Shown: positions 15,460-24,832, counted from the first letter of the stretch. The stretch is DNA of 50,333 nt from Idiomarina zobellii (GCF_900100855.1 NZ_FNCB01000017.1:1-50333); one strand, 5' to 3'. The notes: generated by a model from the letters alone, not told the origin. Numbers and translations are program-made.

Positions 15460-16515
15460 ATGAAGCATTTTTTGTCGATTGCAGTATTAGGTTTGTTGTC
15501 TGCCTTTATGTACGCAAGTGCAGCGCAAGCTCAACAGTTTGGCTCTCGTGAAGCTTTGGTGCTGGTTGAGCCTGTGCAGTTTGAGCAGGAGAAAAACCGA
15601 GTTGAAGCGGTGGGAACGGCGGAAGCAGCACGTTCTATCACTATTTATCCGGCGGTGGGCGACCGTGTGGTCGCGGTGTATTTCGAGCCCGGACAAGTGG
15701 TGGAAGAAGGTGAGCTTTTGGTCGAGCTGGATGCAAGACGACAAAAAGTAGCGGTTGAGCAAGCGCAAATCAACTTAAGAGATGCGCAGCGCACTGTTGA
15801 GCGTTTGCGCGAAAGTCATGAGCGCGGCGCAGTGCCTCAGTCAGAGCTTGATAATGCGGTACTGCTAAAAGACTTAGCTCGTGTCGAATTAGATAATGCC
15901 AAAATTGAGCTGGAAGACCGCTTTATTCGTGCACCCTTTGAAGGTGTCATAGGCATTACCGACGTGGAAGTGGGGGATCGCATTGACGAGCAAACAGCTA
16001 TTGCGACCTTGGATGACCGCTCTTCGTTATTAATTGATTTCAAAATTCCTGAAGCGGCGGTATCGCTATTGGGCGAAGGTGCCGAGCTGAAAGTGCAGCC
16101 GTGGCGTTATTCAGGGCAACCAGTAACGGCAGAAATTGTTGAAATGGACTCTCGGATTAATCCGCAAACACGGATGTATCGCGCCCGGGCACGCATTAAT
16201 AATGAAAATGATGATTTTCTGCCGGGAACCAGTTTCCGTACGTCTATTTCTCTTGCTGGTCAGGAGTTCGCAGCAATTCCGGAAGCGGCCTTGTCCTGGG
16301 GCGTGAATAACCCGTTTGTCTGGGTGGTTGAAGGCAAAAATGCGAAGCGCGTGGAAGTTCAAATTGAGCAGCGTTTAGCGGGTCGGGTATTAGTCTCAGG
16401 CAATATTCAGCGAGACGACTTGCTAATTGTTGAGGGTGTGCAGAGCTTACGTGATGGGCAGCCGGTTAAGTTTGACCGTACCACCTTGGATAACGGCGGG
16501 GAGCTTAGCGAATAA
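15460..16515 (+). CDS. RND efflux periplasmic adaptor (membrane fusion protein)
   Basis: A 351-residue HlyD/AcrA-type adaptor. A signal peptide (cut after ...SAAQA, about residue 24) has no lipobox, so the protein is likely soluble or held by the pump. The barrel-sandwich half-motifs are seen around VGDRVVAVYFEPGQVVEEGELLVELD and RAPFEGVIGITDVEVGDRI, separated by a coiled-coil hairpin (about residues 95-150). It joins inner-membrane pump and outer-membrane channel. Its TAA overlaps the ATG of the pump gene by one base. No TolC-type gene is in the unit, so a shared channel is presumably used. The exported compounds are unknown. Confidence 0.9.
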   Translation: MKHFLSIAVLGLLSAFMYASAAQAQQFGSREALVLVEPVQFEQEKNRVEAVGTAEAARSITIYPAVGDRVVAVYFEPGQVVEEGELLVELDARRQKVAVEQAQINLRDAQRTVERLRESHERGAVPQSELDNAVLLKDLARVELDNAKIELEDRFIRAPFEGVIGITDVEVGDRIDEQTAIATLDDRSSLLIDFKIPEAAVSLLGEGAELKVQPWRYSGQPVTAEIVEMDSRINPQTRMYRARARINNENDDFLPGTSFRTSISLAGQEFAAIPEAALSWGVNNPFVWVVEGKNAKRVEVQIEQRLAGRVLVSGNIQRDDLLIVEGVQSLRDGQPVKFDRTTLDNGGELSE

Positions 16516-19500
16516 TGTCTGATAAGCAACTCGATACGCATACCGATACTAACGACTTACCGTCGGTGTCTATCCGCCGGCCGGTACTGATTGTTGTACT
16601 CAATATTCTGATTGCCATTGCTGGTGTAGCGGCACTGATGGGTGTTGAAGTGCGTGAGCTGCCCGATGTTGACCGACCTGTCGTTGGTGTGAGTGCCTCT
16701 CTGCCCGGTGGTGCGCCAGAAACCGTCGATGCGGAAGTGACCAGTATTTTAGAAGGGGCGGCAGCGCGTGTTTCGGGTGTCAGAAACATTAACTCGCAGA
16801 GTGAAGAAAACAGCGCCCGTATCTCCATTGAATTTAACCCGGGGGTTGACCTGGATGTGGTTGCGGCGGAAGTTCGTGAAGCGGTGAACCAGGTTCGCAG
16901 AGAGCTCCCCGATGACGTTGAACAAGTTAACGTTCGCAAGGCTGACAATGACGCACGCTCGGTACTGGATATTGCAGTCAGCAGCGACACCTTAACGCTT
17001 GAACAGTTAACACGCCGACTCGAGACGGACTTATCACCTGAGTTTTTGGCCATAAATGGTGTGGCTGATGTGCGCTTAAATGGTGATCGTGAACGGGTTA
17101 TGCGGGTGGATCTGGATCCACTGAAACTGGTGAGCTTTGGTATTTCGGTCACAGATGTCGCCGACGCATTACGTCAGGCTCCGTTTGATGTGCCTGCGGG
17201 GAGTTTGAAGTCGACGGATCAGCGTTTGATTATTCGTGCCGATGCGACGGCAATCAACGAAGAGCAAGTCGAGAATATTATTATTCAGGACGACATTCGT
17301 GTGGGTGATGTCGCTCAAGCGTATTTTGCGCCGTCGGATGCCAGCAGCTTCGTGCGCTTGGATGGCAAGCCGGTGGTAGGTTTGGGAGTTATTCGTCAGG
17401 CGGGCTCTAACACCATTGAAATTTCTGACCGGGCCATTCAGGTACTGGAGCGTCTGCGCGATCGCTTCCCGGATATGGAAATGACCATTACCAATGACGA
17501 TGCGCAGTTTATTCGTAAGTCGGTGGCGGAAGTTGTTACTACCCTTGCTATAACTATTGTGTTGGTGGTGGGAACCTTATGGGTATTTATTGGCTCTTTC
17601 CGGGCGACTATTATTCCGGCGCTGTCGATACCCGTGGCTTTATTTGGTGCGGTTGCCGCCATATGGCTGATGGGCTTTTCGGTCAACATATTGACCTTGT
17701 TGGCACTGGTTCTGGCCACCGGTTTGATTGTCGATGACGCTATTGTTGTCACGGAGAATATTCAGCGACGCCGTAATATGGGGCTCGGCAGCCGCGCCGC
17801 GGCCGTCCTGGCGACGCGAGAAGTGTTCTTCGCGGTGGTTGCGACGACAGCAGTTCTGGTTGCTGTATTTGTGCCCATTGCGTTTTTACCGTCAACCGCA
17901 GGTCGGTTATTTCGGGAGTTTGGCGGAGTGCTTGCCGCGGCCGTCGTTATTTCGTCTTTCGTGGCACTGTCGCTAGTACCGGCGTTTACGGCGCGTTTGC
18001 CTAAATCTGCCGGTAAAACCAATATCTTCGGCGGTATTGGCCACAAGTTCAAAGGGTTCTATCAAAGAACACTCCATAAGGCGCTGAATGCCAGCTGGGT
18101 GATAGGCGTAGTGTCGTTACTGGCAGCTGGCGGTGGCGTGGTGCTATTCGAGCAAATCGATAGTGAACTCATGCCCGATGAAGACCGCGGTGCGGTAAGA
18201 GTTTTTGCGCGTGGACCAGACGGTGTTGGTGTTAAGTTTATGGACCGACAGGCGCGTCAGCTGGAAGAGATCTTGCTCGAATATAAAGAAAGCGGCGACA
18301 TTGAGTCCATTTATACCGTAGTTGGTCAGTGGGACCCGAACATTGTCTTTATCAGTGCCAACCTGAAGCCGTGGGAAGAGCGGGACATTAGTCAGCAGGA
18401 GATTATTGAGAATATCCGTGAGCCATTAAGCCAGGTACCGGGCGCGCCGGGCCGAGCCTTTGGTGACAACAGCCTGAATTTGCGAGGCCAGGGCGGTGGT
18501 ATTGAAATGGCTATCACGGGCGAAAACTACGCCGAAATCTTTAAAGTTGCGCGCGAATTTACCGCTGAAGTTGAGCGACAGATTCCGGAAATGGGCAACT
18601 TAAATGTGTCGTATCAGCCTACACAGCCTCAGTTGCGCGTGAAAATTGACCGTCGCCGGGCAGCGGAGCTAGGCGTATCGCTTAGTGATATATCGTCGAC
18701 ATTGCGCGCCGCAATTGATGGCGATGACGTCGCTGACTTAAACGTCGGTGACCAACAAGTTCCACTCATGCTGCGCACTCGTAACAATATTATTCAGTCG
18801 CCGCAAGACATGCAGAATCTGTATGTGTCCTCAAGCGATGGTGGCTTAGTACCAATTTCCAGTGTCTCGGAAATTGTTGAAGAGGGCGTGTCGGCAGAGC
18901 TTGAGCGTCAGGCGCAGCGTCGCGCCATAGAAATTGACGGTGACTTACCGGAAGAGTTGCCTATGTCTGAAGCGGTAGAGCAGTTGCGTGCGGTTGCACA
19001 GGATGTTTTGCCAGACGGCATGGGCTTAGTGTTCCTGGGCGAAGCCTCGACCTTTGAGGACACCTCTCAGGAAGTGGCAATGACGTACATTCTGGCATTC
19101 TTAATAGTTCTGCTGGTATTGGCGGCACAATTCGAGTCGGTGAACAGTGCGGTGGTGGTTATGTTGACAGTGCCCTTTGGTATTGCTGCAGCAATTTATG
19201 CGTTGTTCTTAACTGGCACGTCAATGAACATCTATTCGCAAATCGGCTTAGTCATGTTGATAGGCTTGCTGGCAAAGAACTCCGTATTATTAGTGGAGTT
19301 TGCCGACCAATTGCGCGACCGCGGATTTAGCGTTCGTGAGGCTATAGAGGAAGCCGCGCTGATACGCCTGCGTCCAATTATGATGACTCTGGTGTCGACC
19401 ATTTTAGGTGGTTTACCGCTGATATTGTCAGCCGGTGCCGGCGCAGAAGCTCGTAACTCCATTGGTTGGGTGGTATTTGGTGGCTTAGGTTTAGCCACGC

Positions 19501-19610
19501 TGTTTACCTTGTATCTAACGCCAGTACTGTACTTGTGGTTAGCCCGCTTCACTAAACCACGCGCTGACGAAGCCTCGCGCCTGGAAAAAGAAATGCAAGA
19601 AGCAAGGTAG
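16515..19610 (+). CDS. RND-family efflux pump, inner-membrane permease
   Basis: A 1031-residue AcrB/MexF-class transporter, a proton-driven pump of the inner membrane with 12 helices and two large periplasmic loops. The first helix follows SIRRPVLIVVLNILIAIAG. The proton-relay aspartates sit in TGLIVDDAIVVTENI of helix 4, and the second half repeats the fold (MTYILAFLIVLLVLAAQFES, then LLAKNSVLLVEFADQLRDRG). It is translationally coupled to the adaptor gene. Its closest functional class within the hydrophobe/amphiphile exporters cannot be told by eye. A hairpin 18 bases after the stop probably ends the transcript. Confidence 0.94.
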   Translation: MSDKQLDTHTDTNDLPSVSIRRPVLIVVLNILIAIAGVAALMGVEVRELPDVDRPVVGVSASLPGGAPETVDAEVTSILEGAAARVSGVRNINSQSEENSARISIEFNPGVDLDVVAAEVREAVNQVRRELPDDVEQVNVRKADNDARSVLDIAVSSDTLTLEQLTRRLETDLSPEFLAINGVADVRLNGDRERVMRVDLDPLKLVSFGISVTDVADALRQAPFDVPAGSLKSTDQRLIIRADATAINEEQVENIIIQDDIRVGDVAQAYFAPSDASSFVRLDGKPVVGLGVIRQAGSNTIEISDRAIQVLERLRDRFPDMEMTITNDDAQFIRKSVAEVVTTLAITIVLVVGTLWVFIGSFRATIIPALSIPVALFGAVAAIWLMGFSVNILTLLALVLATGLIVDDAIVVTENIQRRRNMGLGSRAAAVLATREVFFAVVATTAVLVAVFVPIAFLPSTAGRLFREFGGVLAAAVVISSFVALSLVPAFTARLPKSAGKTNIFGGIGHKFKGFYQRTLHKALNASWVIGVVSLLAAGGGVVLFEQIDSELMPDEDRGAVRVFARGPDGVGVKFMDRQARQLEEILLEYKESGDIESIYTVVGQWDPNIVFISANLKPWEERDISQQEIIENIREPLSQVPGAPGRAFGDNSLNLRGQGGGIEMAITGENYAEIFKVAREFTAEVERQIPEMGNLNVSYQPTQPQLRVKIDRRRAAELGVSLSDISSTLRAAIDGDDVADLNVGDQQVPLMLRTRNNIIQSPQDMQNLYVSSSDGGLVPISSVSEIVEEGVSAELERQAQRRAIEIDGDLPEELPMSEAVEQLRAVAQDVLPDGMGLVFLGEASTFEDTSQEVAMTYILAFLIVLLVLAAQFESVNSAVVVMLTVPFGIAAAIYALFLTGTSMNIYSQIGLVMLIGLLAKNSVLLVEFADQLRDRGFSVREAIEEAALIRLRPIMMTLVSTILGGLPLILSAGAGAEARNSIGWVVFGGLGLATLFTLYLTPVLYLWLARFTKPRADEASRLEKEMQEAR

Positions 19611-19627
19611 CCTGCCGTTGGAGCACT

Positions 19628-19654
19628 GTACCTGACGTTATTTACGTCAGGTAC
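19628..19654 (+). terminator. hairpin terminator after the RND operon
   Basis: GTACCTGACGT (19628-19638) and ACGTCAGGTAC (19644-19654) form a perfect 11-bp stem with a TATTT loop. There is no clean T-run, only an AT-rich tail. The stem resembles the CCTGACAT hairpin found after murI at 10611. Confidence 0.6.
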
Positions 19655-19667
19655 GATTCTTATTTTA

Positions 19668-19720
19668 TGCTATAATAGTAGCAATTAATCGTAATAAAAG
19701 ACCATTTTTGCTGCTATTAT
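19668..19720 (+). promoter_or_regulatory. hipBA-2 promoter and operator
   Basis: TG-C-TATAAT (19668-19676) is an extended -10 element. ATAATAGTAGCAA (19672-19684) and TTGCTGCTATTAT (19708-19720) form an inverted repeat with 12 of 13 matches. The left half covers the -10 and the right half overlaps the hipB start codon, so a bound repressor could block initiation. Confidence 0.6.
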
Positions 19721-19994
19721 GACACTTCAGCTAAACACAGCGTTTGACACGCAACTAGATTTAAAGCGACATATGAAGCAGCGCAGGAAAGCTCATAAGC
19801 TTTCTGTAGAGGCGTTGGCGGAAAAGTCGGGCGTGCCTTATGGGACTATTCGTAAGTTTGAGAGCACCGGGAATATCTCGTTACGCCAATTTCTCATGTT
19901 GGTGGAAGCATTGGGAGAGCTCAACAAGCTGCGCGAATTTCTGAAACAGGAAGAGAATCCCAAAACGATAGAAGAGGTTCTGAACAATGCTTGA
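19719..19994 (+). CDS. HipB-like XRE-family antitoxin (module 2)
   Basis: A 91-residue XRE helix-turn-helix protein, MTLQLNTAFDTQLDLKRHMKQRRKAHKLSVE..., with the domain at about residues 16-70 (LSVEALAEKSGVPYGTIRKFESTGNISLRQFLMLVEAL). It is intact although its toxin partner is broken, so it may now work only as a repressor or be on the way to loss. It overlaps the toxin gene by eight bases (ATGCTTGA), the typical coupling of this HipBA subtype. Its operator lies over its own promoter and start codon. Confidence 0.85.
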   Translation: MTLQLNTAFDTQLDLKRHMKQRRKAHKLSVEALAEKSGVPYGTIRKFESTGNISLRQFLMLVEALGELNKLREFLKQEENPKTIEEVLNNA

Positions 19995-20984
19995 AACACC
20001 TCTTCAGGTAAAAAGAACACTGACAACCGGTCAGTGCATCGATGTTGGAGCCTTGGCTGAAAATAAAACGGGTGTGTACTTTCAGTACGACAAAGAGTAC
20101 CTGCAGCGTCGAAACTCGTCGTTAGCACCGTTCAATTTAGCCTTTTCGAAGGAGCTTCAAAAGGCACCTAAACAACCTCATTATGGGCTGCATGGTGTTT
20201 TCGCTGATAGCTTGCCGGACGGTTGGGGACTTTACCTACTCGATAGGGTACTACGAAAGAACGGGTTTAACCCTCAAAGGGTCAGTGCACTTGAGCGTTT
20301 AGCCGTTATTGGCGGAAATTGCCTGGGTGCGTTGTCGTATCAACCACAAACCTCGCTTAATCAGTCTCCAACAGAAGATATAGCTTTGACTGCTTTGGGA
20401 AAAGAAGCGGTTAAAGAGTTTGAGGGAACGGAAACCGAGCTCATTGAACACTTACAAACTGCCGGTGGCTCTGGAGGTGCGCGACCGAAACTAAATGCCA
20501 CATTGATGGAAAACGGACAGTACTCAACGCATCCTTTAGAGAACCATCTTTGGATTATGTCGATTTGGTTAAAGCAACGAGGTTGCTATGTGGTGTTGAT
20601 GATGCCAAAAAGCTTGTAAAGCGGATGTTGTTCAATTACATAATGGTAAACTAGGATGACCATTCAAAGAACTTCAGTTTTCTGGCCGACGATGAGGATA
20701 ACTGGCAGCTCTCACCATGCTACGACATTGTATACAGCCCATCGCCATACGAGGAGCACATGACAGCTTTCAACGGCAATGGTCGCTTTCCCGATAAAGA
20801 AGCGCTCGAGATAATAGCTGCCCAGGCTGGTTTTAATAATTCGAAGCCCATTAATCAGATGGTGGAGGAAATCGCAGAGGCCGCTCAGTCGTTCGAGACT
20901 GAGGCGAAGTGTGTTGGTGTATCAAATACACTGATAAGAACAATAACGGAAGATATAAAAAAGCGTATTTCAACGATTAGTTAA
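19987..20984 (+). pseudogene. decayed hipA toxin gene (module 2)
   Basis: The first part encodes a normal HipA start (ADSLPDGWGLYLLDRVLR, GGSGGARPK) up to about 20535. The frame then shifts: HipA-like sequence resumes from about 20541 in another frame with EPSLDYVDLVKATRLLCG. Between them the expected kinase middle, including the ATP-site lysine and the KRFDR segment, is missing; I estimate roughly 100 or more residues. A TAG at 20652-20654 then interrupts the catalytic loop (VN-stop-DDHSKNFSFL), probably from a CAG codon. Downstream sequence reads on to the stop at 20984, including WQLSPCYDIVYS. Three lesions mean no active kinase. Its 3' end overlaps the convergent gene by eight bases. Confidence 0.85.
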
Positions 20985-21705
20985 CGTCCCAACGGCGGCG
21001 GATTTGATCAAGTTCGCCGTTGTTTTCTAACGCTTCCAGAGCTTTATTTAATTGATTCAGTAATTCGTCACTGCCCGCTTTTACCGCAAAGCCGACAGGC
21101 ACATTGATGTCGGGTTGCCATAAAACACGTACGTTGATATCCAGCTGCTTTGCCAGGTAACGGCCTACTGCTTCCGGCATGATAACGGCTTCCACTTCAC
21201 CCATTGCCAACTGGTTCATTGCTTCAGCTTTTGACGATGCCTGATTAATACGAATCGCGTTATCCAGGCCTATGTCCTGCAAGTGCGCTTCCAATACCGA
21301 ATGCCGGTCACCGCTAATACGTTTGCCGACCAACCCGCGTACGGATTCAGGACTGCTTTCATTGTCTAAAACAAACAAAGTAGTGACGCGATTATAATAC
21401 GGACTGGAAAAGTCAAAATACTGCTGACGAATGGTGGTTTGCTCCATGCCCATTGCCATGTCGAGCTCGCCGAAACGCAGTAAACTGACCACGTTGTCCC
21501 AGTCGTGTTGGTGTAGCGTGTACTCTTTATTCAAATAATTGAACACCGCTTTGGTGACATCCACATCAAACCCAGTCAGCTCGCCATTTTCTGCAAACTG
21601 ATACGGCGGGTAGCCGGTGGCTAAACCAATGTCTTCAGCGTTACTGAACGCTGAAGAGCTCAGGCTTAAAAAGGCCGTTAGGGTGAGTGTGGAAAGTCTG
21701 CTCAT
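20977..21705 (-). CDS. periplasmic solute-binding protein, family 3
   Basis: A 242-residue exported protein with a signal peptide ending near SSAFSNA. The mature part begins EDIGLATGYPPYQFAENGELTGFDVDV, the usual start of family 3 binding proteins, and continues with AMGMEQTTIRQQYFDFSSPYY, the ligand-contact region. Such proteins bind amino acids or similar small polar ligands. No transporter gene is next to it. It is instead the last gene of a unit with a sensor kinase and a TerB-like protein; its ATG follows the TerB stop directly (TAAATG). A sensory role is possible but unproven. Confidence 0.85.
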   Translation of the reverse strand: MSRLSTLTLTAFLSLSSSAFSNAEDIGLATGYPPYQFAENGELTGFDVDVTKAVFNYLNKEYTLHQHDWDNVVSLLRFGELDMAMGMEQTTIRQQYFDFSSPYYNRVTTLFVLDNESSPESVRGLVGKRISGDRHSVLEAHLQDIGLDNAIRINQASSKAEAMNQLAMGEVEAVIMPEAVGRYLAKQLDINVRVLWQPDINVPVGFAVKAGSDELLNQLNKALEALENNGELDQIRRRWDVN

Positions 21706-22161
21706 TTAGTGTCCTGTTACGGAAAGTTTCGCCTTTATATAGTCAGCGTGGCTTATGTACAACAAGTCGGCAAGCTTGCGAAGCATTGCTTCTTCGTGCG
21801 GATCAAGTTCATTATCAGTGTAGGCAACAGCCCACAAACTTTCCAATAATTGGACTTTTTCGCTGTATTCGAGGGCTTTGAGAGGTGCTGTAAAATCGTG
21901 CAGAGAAGCGGCTTCTTTTACTGCTTCTACGGCTTTATCAACAGCGCTTTCCGCAGCACTCCCTTCAAGTTGATATTCGTTTTTCAAGTCCGCTAGCAGG
22001 TAGTCGCGCTCTTCATTCGACAACACACCATCGGCCAGGCTAATTTCAGTCATGAGTATGAGTGATAAAAACGCCTCGTCGCTGAGACCCTCTGCATGAT
22101 ACTGCTTCGTCTGCTCCGCTGCTGGAGCAACATTAAAAAAGCTTTGTAAGGCTTTAAGCAT
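21706..22161 (-). CDS. TerB-like (tellurite-resistance TerB domain) protein
   Basis: A 151-residue, mostly helical, acidic cytoplasmic protein. The segments LSLILMTEISLADGVLSNEERDYL and LLESLWAVAYTDNELDPHEEAMLRKLADLL are two copies of the acidic metal-binding pattern (ADG-x-S/D-x-x-E) of the TerB fold. TerB-domain proteins are linked to stress responses and membrane-associated complexes; a specific function here is not known. It lies eight bases after the kinase gene and directly before the solute-binding protein gene. Confidence 0.8.
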   Translation of the reverse strand: MLKALQSFFNVAPAAEQTKQYHAEGLSDEAFLSLILMTEISLADGVLSNEERDYLLADLKNEYQLEGSAAESAVDKAVEAVKEAASLHDFTAPLKALEYSEKVQLLESLWAVAYTDNELDPHEEAMLRKLADLLYISHADYIKAKLSVTGH

Positions 22162-22169
22162 ACAACATC

Positions 22170-23537
22170 CTACTTCTGTAAATTGGGTAAATAAAAGGAA
22201 AACACCGTGCCTTCCCCCGGTGTTGATTGGACGTCGATTTCGCCCTTAAGTTTCTGCGTTACTAAGTTATAAACAATAGAGAGTCCAAGTCCTGAACCAC
22301 CGTTGTGTCGAGAGGTGGTGAAAAAGGGCTCGAAAATATCTTTCAATGTATCGCTATCAATACCTTTTCCATTGTCGGAAAAGACAAACTGTACACCGTC
22401 TTTTTCCGGCTCCGCTGAAATCAGAATGCGATGCTCTTCGTCGGGCTCAACAAAAGCGTGCTCGTTAGTATTACTGATTAAATTCGTCACGATTTGCGCT
22501 AAAGCGCCTTGGTAAGTTCGTAAGGTGGTGGCTTCATCACAGCGAATATCAATACTGACTTTTTTCTTTTTCACCATCGGCTTCAGGCTTAAGGTGAGTG
22601 CCTGTAAATAATCTTTCAGTTGGCAGTCCACCAGCTCAAAGCTGGACTGATCAACCGCCGTTTTCTTAAAGTTTTGTATGAGAGTGGCGGCGCGCTCGAG
22701 GTTACTGTTCAGCAGGTCGTAGGCTTCAAAGGTATCGTCGATAAACTGGTTAAGCTGCTTTTTCGAAATAGAGCCTTCGGTAAAGGCCTGCTTCAGCTTT
22801 TTCAAACGATGCTCACAATGTGTGACTGCGGTCACCGAAATGCCTAGCGGCGTATTCACTTCGTGCGCAACGCCGGCCACTAGCTTCCCTAAAGCGGCCA
22901 TTTTCTCCGTTTCAATGAGTCGCTCTTGTGCTTGTTTAAAGTTATCGAGCGCCTTGGTTAATGACTGTGTGCGTTCTGCAACCATACTTTCGAGTTGCTC
23001 GTTCTGACGAATCAGTAGCTGCTCAAAACGTTCGCGTTCCGCCGCACTCACTGCGCGCCCATAAATGTCGGCGAGAACCCCCACAAAAGCGACTTCGTCT
23101 GGTGTCCAGCTGCGGTGCTCTTTGCGTGTTTCGCAGCACATAACACCTATCATTTCACCCTTATGACGAAGGGGCACATCCAGTACCCCATAAATGCCGT
23201 ACTCGGGTAAGTAGTCAGGGGCGAGTTCGGCGGTAATAGGGTTATTACGCGCATCGTTGGCAATAATGGTGCGCTCTGTTTCAAGTGCTTCAAAGTAAGA
23301 CGGCAACTCGGACTTTCTCAACACGGGAGTTTCAGCGTCTTGGCGCAAGGTATCAATCAAGGCAGTCGCAATCATGCTTTGCTTGTCGGGCTGTAACTCC
23401 CAGATACTGACTCGCGTAATATCCAGACCTTTTAAGGCTGAATCCAGAATAAACTGTGAGGCACGTGCTAGGTTGCCACCGTCGATTTCCGGTGAGCGGG
23501 ACACTTCGAGCAAAATGTTTTCCAGTGACTCGTTCAT
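22170..23537 (-). CDS. GAF-domain sensor histidine kinase
   Basis: A 455-residue kinase with no obvious transmembrane segment, so probably cytosolic. An N-terminal GAF domain (about 10-170, with VLDVPLRHKGEMIGVMCCE) is followed by a coiled coil (about 175-215). The dimerisation domain has the phospho-acceptor His225 in GVAHEVNTPLG, and the ATPase domain has an N box (LISNTNEHAF), DNGKGID and GGSGLGLSIV. No response regulator is adjacent; the unit instead contains TerB-like and solute-binding protein genes. The GAF domain may sense a small molecule or a redox signal. Confidence 0.9.
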   Translation of the reverse strand: MNESLENILLEVSRSPEIDGGNLARASQFILDSALKGLDITRVSIWELQPDKQSMIATALIDTLRQDAETPVLRKSELPSYFEALETERTIIANDARNNPITAELAPDYLPEYGIYGVLDVPLRHKGEMIGVMCCETRKEHRSWTPDEVAFVGVLADIYGRAVSAAERERFEQLLIRQNEQLESMVAERTQSLTKALDNFKQAQERLIETEKMAALGKLVAGVAHEVNTPLGISVTAVTHCEHRLKKLKQAFTEGSISKKQLNQFIDDTFEAYDLLNSNLERAATLIQNFKKTAVDQSSFELVDCQLKDYLQALTLSLKPMVKKKKVSIDIRCDEATTLRTYQGALAQIVTNLISNTNEHAFVEPDEEHRILISAEPEKDGVQFVFSDNGKGIDSDTLKDIFEPFFTTSRHNGGSGLGLSIVYNLVTQKLKGEIDVQSTPGEGTVFSFYLPNLQK

Positions 23538-23702
23538 TGTTTATCCGTTTGTTGATCACCTGTTAACTATAACGTAATGAAAGACTTTGTCTATTGGTTG
23601 ACCTGTTCATTAAACGACAAGAATGCGCATTTGGACGAGCTTAACTGGACTTTTTTTATAAAGGTTCATACAAAGGGAGCACGTTTTAAAAGAGGCAATA
23701 CC

Positions 23703-23770
23703 ATGAAAAAGACAACATTAACCTTGGCGGTGCGATATTACCAGCGCCTCGCGAGCGAGACGCCTTTTTC
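23703..23770 (+). other. possible gene remnant or leader with terminator-like hairpin
   Basis: AGAGG lies shortly before an ATG at 23703 that opens MKKTTLTLAVRYYQRLASE, resembling the start of an exported protein. Within 40 bases comes a GC-rich hairpin (CTCGC-GA-GCGAG with flanking GCG/CGC) followed by TTTTT near 23764. The frame then runs antisense into the LysR gene, and its codons there look meaningless. It may be a truncated gene, a leader peptide or a small RNA. Little else is visible in 23538-23795. Confidence 0.25.
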
Positions 23771-23795
23771 TGGGAAGAGTAAAGGTAATAGTGGC

Positions 23796-24731
23796 TCAGG
23801 ACGCCGCCGCGGTTTCAGAAACCACCTGGCGGAACCAGCGGTGTCCTGCGTCGTGTTGTAAAAGCGGCGACCAAATCATGGTCAGTGTCAGTCCCGGAAT
23901 ATCAAACGGCGGCGCTTTCATAACCAGTTGGTCGTCGTCTTTATAAAGTTCGGCGGCTTGAGTTGGCAGTGTGGCAACCAGCCCCTGACGTGCCAAGTAC
24001 ATAGCGACGTGATAATTACGCGTAAATACTTTTATGTGGCGACGCTTGCCAATTTTATCGAGCGCATCGTCGACCCAACCCAGCTTCTGAACATCGTGCG
24101 GATCCATCCCGACACCGACACCAAAACCGGTTTTACTGACCCAAACATGCTGCGCTGTTAAGTAATTATCGAGCGTGTAGTTGTCGAGCAGCGGGTGGTC
24201 TTTATGTATTAAGCAGGAAAATTCGTCGGTCCAGAGAATTTTTTGGTGAAACGACTGTGGCAGCTGTTCAAATCGGTTAATGGCTAAGTCGACTTTGCCG
24301 TTTTCTACGTCATGAAAGCTAATGTCACTGGGCGTCATTATGTCTAACGACACGTTTGGGGCTTGTTCGTCGAGCTTTTCCAGTAACCGAGGCATCAGCG
24401 TTGATGCAGCATAGTCGGACGCCATAATACGAAAAACACGCTCACTGGTTGGCGCATCGAACTCCCGCACCGGCTGTATCATTTCTTCTACTGAATACAG
24501 CACAGTGCGCAGCGACTCCTGCATATCCAGAGCGCGCTGAGTTGGTTGCATCCCGTCGCTGGTGCGTACCAGAATAGGGTCATTGAGCAAGTTACGCAGA
24601 CGTTTCAGACCGTTACTCATGGCTGGTTGCGTAATATTCAGCTGCGCCGCCGCCCGCGTGACGTTCTTCTCGCGCAACAAAACATCCAGGTAAACCAGCA
24701 GGTTAAGATCAATATCTTTAATGGTATTCAT
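23796..24731 (-). CDS. LysR-family transcriptional regulator
   Basis: A 311-residue regulator. Residues about 8-67 form the winged helix-turn-helix (NLLVYLDVLLREKNVTRAAAQLNITQPAMSNGLKRLR), followed by the effector domain from about 95. The N-terminus DIDLNLLVYLDVLLRE and LVRTSDGMQPTQRA resemble the NodD/LeuO-like branch, whose members respond to small aromatic or unknown effectors. No divergent structural gene suggests its target; the next gene upstream is the hipBA-3 module, an unlikely partner. Regulatory role is certain by family, target unknown. Confidence 0.9.
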   Translation of the reverse strand: MNTIKDIDLNLLVYLDVLLREKNVTRAAAQLNITQPAMSNGLKRLRNLLNDPILVRTSDGMQPTQRALDMQESLRTVLYSVEEMIQPVREFDAPTSERVFRIMASDYAASTLMPRLLEKLDEQAPNVSLDIMTPSDISFHDVENGKVDLAINRFEQLPQSFHQKILWTDEFSCLIHKDHPLLDNYTLDNYLTAQHVWVSKTGFGVGVGMDPHDVQKLGWVDDALDKIGKRRHIKVFTRNYHVAMYLARQGLVATLPTQAAELYKDDDQLVMKAPPFDIPGLTLTMIWSPLLQHDAGHRWFRQVVSETAAAS

Positions 24732-24832
24732 AACTGTCCAGAATCAGTGGGATATGAAAAATCTATCGGCATTATAAATAGGGTGAATGTATAACGCTAG
24801 CGCTGTTTATTTCGGATAACGCTTAAATTTAT

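Noticed and set aside
23577-23861. 94-codon plus-strand gene
   Set aside because: Its second half is antisense to the LysR gene and reads as meaningless residues; only the short 5' part has start signals and it is reported with low confidence.
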